Positions 1 to 6,443 of a stretch of DNA of 21,973 nucleotides are shown piece after piece (the first letter of the stretch is position 1; the number at the start of each line of letters is the position of its first letter). This stretch comes from a virus. The position numbers and the translations under genes were made by a program. The notes under the pieces were generated by a model that saw only the letters and a program-made list of their open reading frames with translations, was not told the DNA's origin and searched no databases. The DNA is taken from positions 1-21,973 of IMG/VR virus record IMGVR_UViG_3300029309_000389; one strand, written 5' to 3'.

Positions 1-37
1 ATTTAATTTTTCAGGACATAGGGTCATAGGAGCATAA
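1..37 (+). CDS. C-terminal end of a tail adhesin-like protein (partial)
   Basis: Only the last eleven codons lie in the window, read in the frame of position 2 and ending in TAA at 35-37. The peptide FNFSGHRVIGA closely parallels the C-terminus of the C1q-like protein at 1765-2292 (FNWPFFQGHRIAV). This is therefore probably the tail of a paralogous jelly-roll adhesin. The next gene begins one base after the stop, and its ribosome binding site (AGGAGC, 28-33) lies inside these last codons. The identification rests on a short match to a neighbour, so it is tentative. Confidence 0.6.
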   Translation, partial: FNFSGHRVIGA

Positions 38-38
38 C

Positions 39-389
39 ATGGCAGTAACAACAATACCAACAGCGGGAATAGCGGATGATGCGGTCACTCCAGCTAAAAC
101 TTCAGGGGTTGGTATTACAATGGTAGACCAATTTAGATTGACTGCTAATTTAACCGCAGACGCAGACCCAATTACTTCTAATTTAGAAAGAGTAGATGAT
201 GCTTCTTTTTCACAAATAGGCACAGGAATGACTTTAAGTAGTGGAATATATACATTTCCTACAACAGGATTATTTCAAGTTAGTGTTAATGCTAGTTTTC
301 AAATCTCACAAGATGTTAATGCAGATGTTGAAACTTATGTTTCATCTGATAGTGGTGGTAGTTATGACCAAGTTGCTTTAGCAAAGTAG
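39..389 (+). CDS. C1q/TNF-like tail adhesin, N-terminal part, cut short by a frameshift
   Basis: This 116-residue product opens with a short module (TTIPTAGIADDAVTPAK) that recurs in the protein at 2855-3502 (NTLPAGAFADDAITADK). A beta-rich stretch follows, typical of C1q/TNF-like jelly rolls in phage tail fibres and appendages, for example GIYTFPTTGLFQVSVNASF. The frame ends at TAG 387-389, followed directly by a second TAG. Reading continues sensibly in the +1 frame to 561, so the intact gene would be 39-561 with about 173 residues. AGGAGC at 28-33 supports the ATG at 39. The product probably sits on the tail or virion surface and takes part in host binding. The family assignment is inferred from fold-like sequence patterns. 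Confidence 0.7.
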   Translation: MAVTTIPTAGIADDAVTPAKTSGVGITMVDQFRLTANLTADADPITSNLERVDDASFSQIGTGMTLSSGIYTFPTTGLFQVSVNASFQISQDVNADVETYVSSDSGGSYDQVALAK

Positions 390-561
390 TAGTTTTTCTA
401 ATTTTGTTTCAAATTCCATAGCTTTTGTAAATGTCTCTAACGCAAGTACATTTCGTGTAAAATTTGTTCTAAGTGGTGTTGCTTCTACCGATACAAGATT
501 ACAAGGTAATACTAATCGTAACTCAACAGCATTTACATTTATTAGATTAGGAGATACATAG
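388..561 (+). pseudogene. C-terminal part of the frameshifted adhesin, +1 frame
   Basis: From 388 the +1 frame stays open to TAG at 559-561 and encodes a beta-rich C-terminus (SSFSNFVSNSIAFVN ... RNSTAFTFIRLGDT). This is the expected second half of the jelly roll begun at 39; the last strand, FTFIRLGDT, looks like a normal domain end. No credible start codon or ribosome site serves this piece alone. The next gene starts two bases after its stop, as expected for a real gene end. The shift must lie between 382 and 387 (CAAAGT), because the +1 frame has a stop at 379-381. One extra A in the AAA run would suffice. A real mutation, a sequencing error and recoding are all possible. Confidence 0.75.
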
Positions 562-562
562 A

Positions 563-1036
563 ATGGGATACATCGGAAACCCTATAGTACAGGGAAATTT
601 TTCAGTTATTGATGATATTAGCGGAAGCTTTAATGGTTCTGACACACAGTTTACTATAGCTGTAGGGGGCACCACACAAACAATAGGTTCACTAGCATCG
701 CTAATGATTCATATAAATGGTGTCTATCAAGTACCAGGAACAGCCTTTACAGCGGGCTCAACATCTGGTACAATAGCATTTACAGGACCACCTGCAAACG
801 GTGCAACGTTTTCAGGGCAGATATTCGGAGATACTTTAGACATAGGTACTCCAAGTGACGCAACAGTTACTGCTGCGAAACTAACAAGTATTCAAGGTGC
901 GTACAGAAATGTACAAACTTTGACAGGTGGCTTATCTATAGCAGCATCAGAGAATGCTAGTATAGTGGGTCCTATAACAGTGTCCTCAGGACAGACAATA
1001 AACGTAGCCAGTGGTGGAACGCTGGTGATACTATAA
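563..1036 (+). CDS. Small beta-rich tail fibre/appendage protein
   Basis: A 157-residue protein, rich in Gly, Thr, Ser and Ala. It starts MGYIGNPIVQGNFSVIDD and includes a central segment with alternating beta-like residues (LASLMIHINGVYQVPG). It ends in a low-complexity beta segment (ENASIVGPITVSSGQTINV) like the repetitive shafts of phage tail fibres. It also carries SDATVTAAKL, a version of the short ADDA(V/I)T-K module of its neighbours. It begins two bases after the end of the frameshifted adhesin and is followed by the ribosome-site cassette GGAGTAAACA. One GGGGGCAC octamer lies inside it at 665-672, read as Val-Gly-Gly-Thr. It is probably a structural tail component; no enzymatic motif is visible. 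Confidence 0.65.
   Translation: MGYIGNPIVQGNFSVIDDISGSFNGSDTQFTIAVGGTTQTIGSLASLMIHINGVYQVPGTAFTAGSTSGTIAFTGPPANGATFSGQIFGDTLDIGTPSDATVTAAKLTSIQGAYRNVQTLTGGLSIAASENASIVGPITVSSGQTINVASGGTLVIL
665..672 (+). repeat. GGGGGCAC octamer, copy 1
   Basis: Inside the gene 563-1036, read GTA GGG GGC ACC (Val-Gly-Gly-Thr). First of ten exact copies in the window. Confidence 0.85.
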
Positions 1037-1046
1037 GGAGTAAACA

Positions 1047-1415
1047 ATGGCAGATTGTGCACAAGCAATACAATCAATTGGTTCATACGAGTTTGTCATA
1101 AGTGGTGCCCCCTCTACCGAAGCGGAGTTTAATTCGCAAGTTAAATGGGTATCTGGCGCTGACTCTAACGGTACGGCTATTTTTGGCTCTAAACCAGATG
1201 CTGTTACTTGGGCAAAAGTCAAAGCCGATATGGACAAACAAGACAAGTTCGCTGATCAAAAAGTAATCAACGAATCTGCAAGAGCTTATCTTGCATCTAC
1301 TGATTGGTATTCAATCAGAGAGGCAGAAGGCGGAACTGCTATGCCTTCTGATGTAAAAACAAAGAGAGCAGCAGAACGTGCTAAGGTTGTGGAATACGCA
1401 GACTTTAGCGGATAG
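1047..1415 (+). CDS. Putative tail assembly protein (tail-fibre chaperone-like)
   Basis: A 122-residue, mostly soluble protein. The C-terminal half carries YLASTDWYSIREAEGG followed by GTAMPSDVKTKRAAERAKV. This resembles the (Y)LxxTDWYxxRxxExGxxxPxxVxxxRxxAR pattern common in small phage proteins encoded next to tail fibre genes and annotated as tail assembly or tail-fibre assembly proteins. The N-terminal half (IGSYEFVISGAPSTEAEF) may be a small substrate- or fibre-binding domain. It sits between an adhesin-like gene and a second chaperone-like gene, with identical ribosome-site cassettes on both sides. A GTGCCCCC octamer lies at 1105-1112. The function is inferred from motif and context and was not confirmed by a search. 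Confidence 0.55.
   Translation: MADCAQAIQSIGSYEFVISGAPSTEAEFNSQVKWVSGADSNGTAIFGSKPDAVTWAKVKADMDKQDKFADQKVINESARAYLASTDWYSIREAEGGTAMPSDVKTKRAAERAKVVEYADFSG
1105..1112 (-). repeat. GGGGGCAC octamer, copy 2
   Basis: Reads GTGCCCCC on the plus strand, inside 1047-1415, with codons GGT GCC CCC (Gly-Ala-Pro). Confidence 0.85.
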
Positions 1416-1424
1416 GAGTAAACA

Positions 1425-1754
1425 ATGGTACAGTTATCTACAAAAATAAAACTATACTGCGAGGCTAACTCAAAGACTGTAGACTTTACAAAAGACGTTT
1501 TACTTCAGGACGATTCTGATGGTAAGGGTCCTTACATTAAAGAATGGAATGTTTCAGGATTAGATAAACCAACAGATGAACAACTTGCTGCGCAAGAAAC
1601 AGCGGGTAATACTGAAGAAGCAAACAACGTTGTAAGGGCTACACGTAGAGCAGCTTACGGAGATATCGGAGATCAACTAGACGAGATTTATAAAGATATT
1701 GACGCATGGAAAGTTAGAATTAAAGCTATCAAAGACGCAAACCCAAAATCATAA
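1425..1754 (+). CDS. Putative tail accessory/assembly protein
   Basis: A 109-residue protein with an N-terminal segment of acidic and polar residues. Its charged helical C-terminus reads VVRATRRAAYGDIGDQLDEI, then YKDIDAWKVRIKAIKDANPK. The pattern R-xx-R-xxx-Y-xx-IGDQLD-xx-Y ... W-xx-(R/K)I-xx-IK-xx-(N/Y)P recurs in small proteins near phage tail fibre genes and is usually labelled tail or tail-fibre accessory. It follows the probable assembly protein at 1047-1415 with a nine-base spacer containing GAGTAAACA, and it precedes the C1q-like gene. No catalytic motif is seen. Confidence 0.5.
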   Translation: MVQLSTKIKLYCEANSKTVDFTKDVLLQDDSDGKGPYIKEWNVSGLDKPTDEQLAAQETAGNTEEANNVVRATRRAAYGDIGDQLDEIYKDIDAWKVRIKAIKDANPKS

Positions 1755-1764
1755 GGAGTAAGTA

Positions 1765-2292
1765 GTGGCATCACAGTTAAAGGTAAATGAGATTATAAAG
1801 CAGTCAGGCTCATCAATTACGATTGGTGAGGACGGAGATACTTTATCTGGACCTTTTACGAACACCCCTGCGTTTGGTGTATATGGAAATGGAACATCAG
1901 TAAGTGCAAACTCATACACAAAAATAGATTTTCAAAATGAGGCTTATGATACGAACAGTGCTTTTGATACCTCTAATAGTAGATTTACAGTGCCCACAGG
2001 AAAAGCAGGTTATTATTGGTTTACTATAGTCTTAGCTCCTGATAATGGTGTAACATTTACTGATTGGAGAGCACAACTTTATAAGAATGGTTCTGCTGGT
2101 GCACAATCAGCAGGATTTTTTAATTTTGTATCTGACACAAAAGATGTATCAGGAGATTTTCCTTCTATTACAGGTAGTTGCACTGTGAATCTTGCAGTAG
2201 GCGATTACATAGAAGTTTATGGCTATCAAAATAGTGGTGGTAGCCGAACATTTAATTGGCCTTTTTTTCAAGGACATAGGATTGCAGTATGA
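1765..2292 (+). CDS. C1q/TNF-like tail adhesin
   Basis: A 175-residue protein. Its N-terminal module (MASQLKVNEIIKQSG) matches the start of the next protein (MTSKLKVNLINDSGD) and probably anchors the subunit or helps it trimerise. The rest looks like a C1q/TNF jelly roll: SRFTVPTGKAGYYWFTIVL is the canonical 'F-T-V-P-x-x-G-x-Y' strand region, and the domain closes with VGDYIEVYGYQNSGG and FFQGHRIAV. The start is GTG at 1765, placed by GGAG at 1755-1758. There is no in-frame ATG nearby. Its TGA overlaps the ATG of the next gene (ATGA, 2289-2292). It is probably a receptor-binding tail protein. Confidence 0.7.
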   Translation: MASQLKVNEIIKQSGSSITIGEDGDTLSGPFTNTPAFGVYGNGTSVSANSYTKIDFQNEAYDTNSAFDTSNSRFTVPTGKAGYYWFTIVLAPDNGVTFTDWRAQLYKNGSAGAQSAGFFNFVSDTKDVSGDFPSITGSCTVNLAVGDYIEVYGYQNSGGSRTFNWPFFQGHRIAV

Positions 2293-2855
2293 CAAGTAAA
2301 CTTAAAGTAAATTTAATTAATGACAGTGGTGATAATAATATTATCACGTCTGACGGTTCTGGTGTTATAACCTCCTCAAAGTTTAAGATTGGTCAAGTTG
2401 TACAAACATCACTTACAGCTAGTGATTACTTTAGTTCAACATCGTCATCTCTTGTAGAAATCACTGGAAGTCCAGCTTTTAATGTTTCAATTACTCCTAC
2501 AAGCACCTCTAGTAAAGTTTTAATTACTGGTCATGTTTCCATAGGTTCTGGAACTGGTGCAAGAGTAGGTATTCAGTTAAGACGAGGAGATTCTACCATT
2601 ATAGGTTCTGCTGATGCTGCTGGAAGCAGACAAAGAACAGTATCTGCTATGAGGCAAGACGATGGTAATTATGCTACTACACTTACATTTAATTTTTTAG
2701 ACAGCCCAGCTACAACTTCTGCTGTTACTTACAAAATATTTGGTATGGCAGAGGGTTCAGAAACACTACAAGTAAATAAAGGAAATGGTGACTCAGATAA
2801 TGCAACTGTTTTTAGATCAGCTTCAACATTAACAGCAATGGAGGTTTTACCCTAA
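2289..2855 (+). CDS. Beta-rich tail structural protein/adhesin
   Basis: A 188-residue protein that shares the S-K/Q-LKVN N-terminal module with the C1q-like protein just upstream. It then continues as a different beta-rich domain containing SKVLITGHVSIGSGTGARVG and IQLRRGDSTIIGSADAAGS. Proteins of this 'SSKVLI ... V-x-LxRGxTxIG' type are common as minor tail or appendage proteins in marine phages. It overlaps its upstream neighbour by ATGA and its downstream neighbour by TAATG, so it should be translated in a coupled way. It is probably a paralogous or mosaic receptor-recognition component; the exact role is unknown. Confidence 0.65.
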   Translation: MTSKLKVNLINDSGDNNIITSDGSGVITSSKFKIGQVVQTSLTASDYFSSTSSSLVEITGSPAFNVSITPTSTSSKVLITGHVSIGSGTGARVGIQLRRGDSTIIGSADAAGSRQRTVSAMRQDDGNYATTLTFNFLDSPATTSAVTYKIFGMAEGSETLQVNKGNGDSDNATVFRSASTLTAMEVLP

Positions 2856-3502
2856 TGGCACTTAATACATTACCCGCAGGAGCTTTTGCAGATGATGCAA
2901 TCACAGCTGATAAAATTAATTTAGCTAATACATTTGCGTTTACAGGCACAGTAACTGGTACACCTAACGACTTGGTAAAAATATCTTCAGCTAATGGTAC
3001 GAGTCTTGCCTCTTTAGAATTAACAAATGTATTTACAACAACTTATAATAACTATTTACTAGTAGGTACTTTCACACCAGTTAATGATGGTAATGATCTT
3101 AAAGGATCTTTTATGAGTGGTTCCACAGCTACTTCTGATAGTGAGTACAGATACATACTAAGATCCAGTATTGGCTCATCTTCATCAGCTTCACAAAGTG
3201 ATACACGAGGTTTTAATACAGATCATTTTAGATTAAATTCATCAGGAGTATCCAATAGCAATAATTTTGGAATAAATGTTTCTGTTTACATAATGAATCC
3301 TATGGCTTCATCAACTACCAACACACCAGGTGATCCTCATGTTTTTGGTGACAGTTTTCATTATGCAGATAATAACACAGTTGTTAGAAGTTACTTCGGT
3401 GTTAATTATCAAACGAGTGCTGATTACAATGGTTTTAAATTAATATTTTCTAATAACAGCATACAGTTGTATAACTATTGCTTATATGGGTTTAATAAAT
3501 AA
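2855..3502 (+). CDS. Tail appendage protein with shared N-terminal module
   Basis: A 215-residue protein. Its start, MALNTLPAGAFADDAITADK, is clearly related to the module at the start of the frameshifted adhesin (39-389). The body is rich in Ser, Asn and Tyr with alternating beta-like segments (NNYLLVGTFTPVNDGNDLKG) and ends FSNNSIQLYNYCLYGFNK. It looks like a carbohydrate- or receptor-facing domain carried on a shared attachment module. TAATG overlaps on both sides place it within the coupled tail operon. No enzymatic residues are recognised, and the family assignment is by module similarity only. Confidence 0.65.
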   Translation: MALNTLPAGAFADDAITADKINLANTFAFTGTVTGTPNDLVKISSANGTSLASLELTNVFTTTYNNYLLVGTFTPVNDGNDLKGSFMSGSTATSDSEYRYILRSSIGSSSSASQSDTRGFNTDHFRLNSSGVSNSNNFGINVSVYIMNPMASSTTNTPGDPHVFGDSFHYADNNTVVRSYFGVNYQTSADYNGFKLIFSNNSIQLYNYCLYGFNK

Positions 3503-3795
3503 TGGTTTTATATAAAGGCGTAAACGGTGTAAAAGTAGAGATGACTGCTGAGGAAGAAGCAGCATTAAGAGCTGAATGGAAAAAGTGGGATGATGAAAAT
3601 CCTGCTTTAGATAGAGCATTAGCACAATTTAGATTAACAAGAAACAGTTTACTAGAAAAAACAGATTGGTGGGGTGCCTCTGATAATACTATGACAGACG
3701 CACAGAAAGAATATAGGCAAAAACTTCGTGACGCTACTAATGGTTTAGATACAGTAGAAAAAATACGAGCATATGAATTTCCAACTAAACCATGA
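3502..3795 (+). CDS. Phage tail assembly chaperone-like protein
   Basis: A 97-residue charged protein. After a short N-terminal lead (MVLYKGVNGVKVEMTAEEEAA) comes the pattern RNSLLEKTDWWGASDNTMT followed by YRQKLRDATNG. This corresponds to the R-xx-LL-xx-(T/C)DW ... YRQ-x-LRD signature of the phage tail assembly chaperone family (Phage_tail_APC type, often encoded next to tail fibres). Such proteins help fold or attach fibre subunits and are usually absent from the mature virion. It closes the tail module, overlapping the preceding gene by TAATG and the following membrane protein gene by ATGA. Confidence 0.75.
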   Translation: MVLYKGVNGVKVEMTAEEEAALRAEWKKWDDENPALDRALAQFRLTRNSLLEKTDWWGASDNTMTDAQKEYRQKLRDATNGLDTVEKIRAYEFPTKP

Positions 3796-3992
3796 AGATA
3801 GATCTTAAATTAGTAGCACCATACGTAGTAATGGCTTTTGGTATAGCCATGACATGGGGTATGTGGTCTGAAAGACTAGATGCTGTTGAGGCTAAAGTAG
3901 ACGCTATTACTCAGATGCAACAAGACATTGCCATTATCAAAGAAAAGATAATGTGGATGGAGAATTTTTTAGTAACTACACCTAATAGGTAG
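3792..3992 (+). CDS. Small membrane protein with coiled coil
   Basis: A 66-residue protein. Residues about 7-25 (LVAPYVVMAFGIAMTWGMW) form one hydrophobic helix. Residues about 27-60 form an amphipathic heptad-like helix (ERLDAVEAKVDAITQMQQ). One membrane helix plus a coiled coil would suit a lysis accessory such as a spanin-like or holin-like protein, or an inner-membrane protein that interacts with the injection machinery. It lies far from the holin and lysozyme genes at 20195-21478, so a lysis role is uncertain. Its ATG overlaps the stop of the chaperone-like gene. Confidence 0.6.
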   Translation: MKIDLKLVAPYVVMAFGIAMTWGMWSERLDAVEAKVDAITQMQQDIAIIKEKIMWMENFLVTTPNR

Positions 3993-3995
3993 AAA

Positions 3996-4003
3996 GGGGG
4001 CAC
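3996..4003 (+). repeat. GGGGGCAC octamer, copy 3
   Basis: Intergenic, in the 16-base spacer before the gp10-like gene. Its G run supplies the ribosome site AAAGGGGG. Confidence 0.85.
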
Positions 4004-4008
4004 GGCAA

Positions 4009-5862
4009 ATGCCATTAGTACAATTAACAGCGCCTCCAGGAGTTATCACAGACATAACAGACTATCAAGCGCAGATGCGTTATACTAACGCAGACAAGGT
4101 GCGTTTCTTTCAAGGCTTTGCAGAGAAGATAGGTGGCTGGACTAAACGATTTAGTTCATCACAACTACAAGGGCAATGCCGTAAAATATTCCCACATAGA
4201 GATACAGATGGTAGTAAGTTTATATTTATGGGAACATCAACTCACTTCTTTGTGGAGTATAGTGGTCAAGTCTATGACATTACACCATTTAGAACAGACC
4301 CTATAACTTTAACTAATCCATACACTACAGGTTCTGCAGGTTCTAATGTAGTAACAGTAACACATGCTAATCATGGTTTAGCTCATACTGATCCAGGTTC
4401 TCGTGTTGTTGTACAATCAGCAGTTACATTCGATGGTGTTACTATTGCAGCTCAAGAATATGTAGCAACATTTATTAATTCTAATCAATACAGTATTGTA
4501 GCTTCTTCAGGCACAGCCTCATCTGGAAGTCAAACAGGCGGAGGTTCTATAACACTTAGATACTTAACTAACAATGGACCAGATGATGGTTTAACAGGTT
4601 ATGGTTTTGGTGCTGGTGTGTGGGGTGCTTCTTCATGGGGCACAGCTCGTTCTGCTTCTGGTGTTGTATTATCTCCTAGAGTTTGGTCTATAGATGCGTT
4701 CGGTGAAGACATCGTAGCTTCTGTAGGAGGTGGTGAAGATACAATATATTATTTTGATGTTAGTGCTTTTGTAGCGGCTCCTGATACATTTAGGGGAACT
4801 ACACTAGCGTTTTACGTAACAAACACTTTAAGTGGAGATGCTTCACAGATACCTACTAAAGTTGGACAAGTGTTGGTGTCTACACCAGATAGGCACTTAG
4901 TTGTATTTGGTTCTAATCCTCAAGGTTCTTCTGTATATGATAGAATGACCATAAGATTTTCAGATCAAGAAAGTCTGAGTACATGGAATGCACAGATAAC
5001 AAATACGGCTGGTGAACAGAGGCTAGGTACAGGAACTAATATAGAAGCTGTAGAAAAAGGACGTGGTCAAATATTTGTTTGGACAGATGCAGACGTATAC
5101 TCTATGCAATTTATTGGTCCACCTTTTACATTCTCATTCTCTGTATTAGGAGAGATATCTGGAACTATATCCAAGAACGCAGCTACCACAATTGAAGGTG
5201 CAGCATTTTGGATGGGTGTGGATAATTTTTATATGTATGATGGTGCAGTTAGAACTTTACCATGTCCTGTATTACAACATGTATTTGATGATTTTAATCA
5301 AGTACAAAGAGAAAAAGTATTTGCTGGTCAGAATATTAAATTTAATGAGATATGGTGGTTCTACCCATCAGCTGGCTCTGATGATATTGATAAGTATATA
5401 ATATATAATTATATAGATAATAACTGGTCAATAGGTACTTTAGGTAGAACAGCGTGGGTAGATTCTAATATCTTTGCTAACCCATTAGCAGTAGATAAGC
5501 TTGGCTTACAATATAATCACGAGTCTGGAACTGATGATGCAGGTTCTGCTATTACAGCTTTTGTAGAAACAGGTTTCTTTAATGGTGATGCTAATGGTGA
5601 CAATCTTTATTTTGTAAATAGAGTTATACCTGATGTAACATATAGTTCAGGTACAAATATTAAATTTACTTTGAAGACAAAAGTATTTCCACAAGATACC
5701 GAAATAACAAAAGGACCTTTTACAATATCTAATACAGATAATAGATTAGATATGCGTGCTAGAGGTAGATCTTTTCAAGCTAGATATGAAACAGATGCTA
5801 CAGGTGTGGCATGGCGTTTAGGCACATGGAGAGCAGAAGGAAGAACAGACGGAGCTAGATAA
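4009..5862 (+). CDS. Packaged DNA stabilization protein, P22 gp10-like
   Basis: A 617-residue protein. Its N-terminus has the recognisable pattern LTAPPGVITDITDYQ followed by MRYTNADKVRFFQGFAEKIGGW. In the P22 gp10 family this segment introduces a large beta-rich, propeller-like tail hub or plug protein that seals the portal after DNA packaging. It is longer than P22 gp10 (about 470 residues), as are many marine homologues. Conserved-looking segments include FIFMGTSTHFFVEY, DRHLVVFGSNPQGS and MGVDNFYMYDGAVR. AAAGGGGG at 3993-4000 provides the ribosome site, and its G run belongs to a GGGGGCAC octamer. The family indicates a short-tailed virion. It ends in a TAATG overlap with the next gene. 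Confidence 0.8.
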   Translation: MPLVQLTAPPGVITDITDYQAQMRYTNADKVRFFQGFAEKIGGWTKRFSSSQLQGQCRKIFPHRDTDGSKFIFMGTSTHFFVEYSGQVYDITPFRTDPITLTNPYTTGSAGSNVVTVTHANHGLAHTDPGSRVVVQSAVTFDGVTIAAQEYVATFINSNQYSIVASSGTASSGSQTGGGSITLRYLTNNGPDDGLTGYGFGAGVWGASSWGTARSASGVVLSPRVWSIDAFGEDIVASVGGGEDTIYYFDVSAFVAAPDTFRGTTLAFYVTNTLSGDASQIPTKVGQVLVSTPDRHLVVFGSNPQGSSVYDRMTIRFSDQESLSTWNAQITNTAGEQRLGTGTNIEAVEKGRGQIFVWTDADVYSMQFIGPPFTFSFSVLGEISGTISKNAATTIEGAAFWMGVDNFYMYDGAVRTLPCPVLQHVFDDFNQVQREKVFAGQNIKFNEIWWFYPSAGSDDIDKYIIYNYIDNNWSIGTLGRTAWVDSNIFANPLAVDKLGLQYNHESGTDDAGSAITAFVETGFFNGDANGDNLYFVNRVIPDVTYSSGTNIKFTLKTKVFPQDTEITKGPFTISNTDNRLDMRARGRSFQARYETDATGVAWRLGTWRAEGRTDGAR

Positions 5863-6050
5863 TGTCTATATACAGTAAGCCAGCATACCCAGAACCTTCT
5901 TACAAAGAAAGAGCAGAAGGCAAGATAGATGTTAGAACTTTTGATACCTTGATACAAGTTTTAAAATTAAAAGATTTCTCAGAGGAAAATCCTCCTGTTA
6001 AGATTGCAGATCAAACAGAGCAGACTTCTATAAGTTGGTTTTTAAGTTAA
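5862..6050 (+). CDS. Conserved small protein of unknown function
   Basis: A 62-residue soluble protein (MSIYSKPAYPEPSYKERAEG ... SISWFLS), Pro/Tyr-rich at the N-terminus and charged in the middle. I do not recognise a family. TAATG overlaps on both ends place it firmly in the operon between the gp10-like gene and another small gene, so it is probably a minor virion or tail-assembly component. No membrane segment or catalytic motif is visible. Confidence 0.6.
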   Translation: MSIYSKPAYPEPSYKERAEGKIDVRTFDTLIQVLKLKDFSEENPPVKIADQTEQTSISWFLS

Positions 6051-6391
6051 TGGCTATAGAATATAAAAGTAAAAAAGTAGATTTAACTACAACAAATAAT
6101 ACCACTATATACACATGTCCTGCAGAGACTAAAGCTATTATCAAATCAATATTAATATCTGATGACTCTGGCTCAGGTGACACAGCAACCTTAACAATAA
6201 CAGATGCAAGCTCTGCTGTATTTAGATTGAAGAAAGAAACTGTAAGTGGTGATGCAACAGATGAGATATTGACGCACCCTTTAATTATGGAAGCTACTGA
6301 GATATTAAAAGCGCAGGCTGTAACAGCTGGTAGACTGCACGTAATAGTAAGTTTAATGGAGGTAACGAGTGATACAAATAACCCACTGTAA
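6050..6391 (+). CDS. Small beta-rich virion protein of unknown function
   Basis: A 113-residue protein starting MAIEYKSKKVDLTTTNNTTI. It includes YTCPAETKAIIKSILISDDS and DTATLTITDASSAVFRLKK, a beta-sandwich-like pattern seen in small head-tail or tail proteins of marine phages. I prefer the ATG at 6050, in a TAATG overlap with the previous stop, over the in-frame ATG at 6035. That upstream start would overlap the previous gene by 16 bases and add only MVFKL. The gene is the last before an intergenic spacer with a promoter, so it probably ends the tail/connector transcription unit. Confidence 0.65.
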   Translation: MAIEYKSKKVDLTTTNNTTIYTCPAETKAIIKSILISDDSGSGDTATLTITDASSAVFRLKKETVSGDATDEILTHPLIMEATEILKAQAVTAGRLHVIVSLMEVTSDTNNPL

Positions 6392-6399
6392 ATTTGCCC

Positions 6400-6407
6400 G
6401 TGCCCCC
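6400..6407 (-). repeat. GGGGGCAC octamer, copy 4
   Basis: Intergenic. Reads GTGCCCCC on the plus strand, with one extra C before the -35 box of the promoter at 6409. Confidence 0.85.
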
Positions 6408-6408
6408 C

Positions 6409-6437
6409 TTGTTAGAAAGGTACAAAAAAGGTATAAT
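6409..6437 (+). promoter_or_regulatory. Sigma-70-type promoter placed for a leaderless start
   Basis: TTGTTA (6409-6414) and TATAAT (6432-6437) are separated by exactly 17 bases. The -10 hexamer is perfect and the -35 matches TTGACA at four of six positions. The ATG of the next gene lies six bases after the -10 box, where transcription would normally start, so the predicted mRNA has essentially no leader. No Shine-Dalgarno sequence precedes that ATG. A GTGCCCCC octamer (6400-6407), with one further C at 6408, abuts the -35 box. The 52-base spacer 6392-6443 holds nothing else. Confidence 0.7.
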
Positions 6438-6443
6438 ATTTAG

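Larger units (their letters stand above)
1034..1767 (+). repeat. Three near-identical gene-junction cassettes (TA-GGAGTAAACA-start)
   Basis: The junctions at 1034-1050, 1413-1428 and 1752-1767 read TAAGGAGTAAACAATGG, TAGGAGTAAACAATGG and TAAGGAGTAAGTAGTGG. Each combines the stop codon of one gene, a GGAG ribosome site and the start of the next gene, with 9-10 bases between stop and start. Most other junctions in the window are direct TAATG or ATGA overlaps. The repetition is therefore specific to this tail module and suggests duplication or exchange of whole gene cassettes. Confidence 0.75.

Noticed and set aside
3999-4015. Possible hairpin GGCA ... TGCC around the start of the gp10-like gene
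   Set aside because: Only four base pairs with a loop that includes part of the start region; too weak to claim as a regulatory structure.
5192-5401. Same-strand open frame inside the gp10-like gene
   Set aside because: Its composition (many Met, Ile, Leu and Tyr) is that of a shifted reading of the real gene, and no ribosome site precedes it.
6035-6049. Upstream in-frame ATG for the gene at 6050
   Set aside because: It would overlap the previous gene by 16 bases. The ATG at 6050 in TAATG fits the junction style of the genome.
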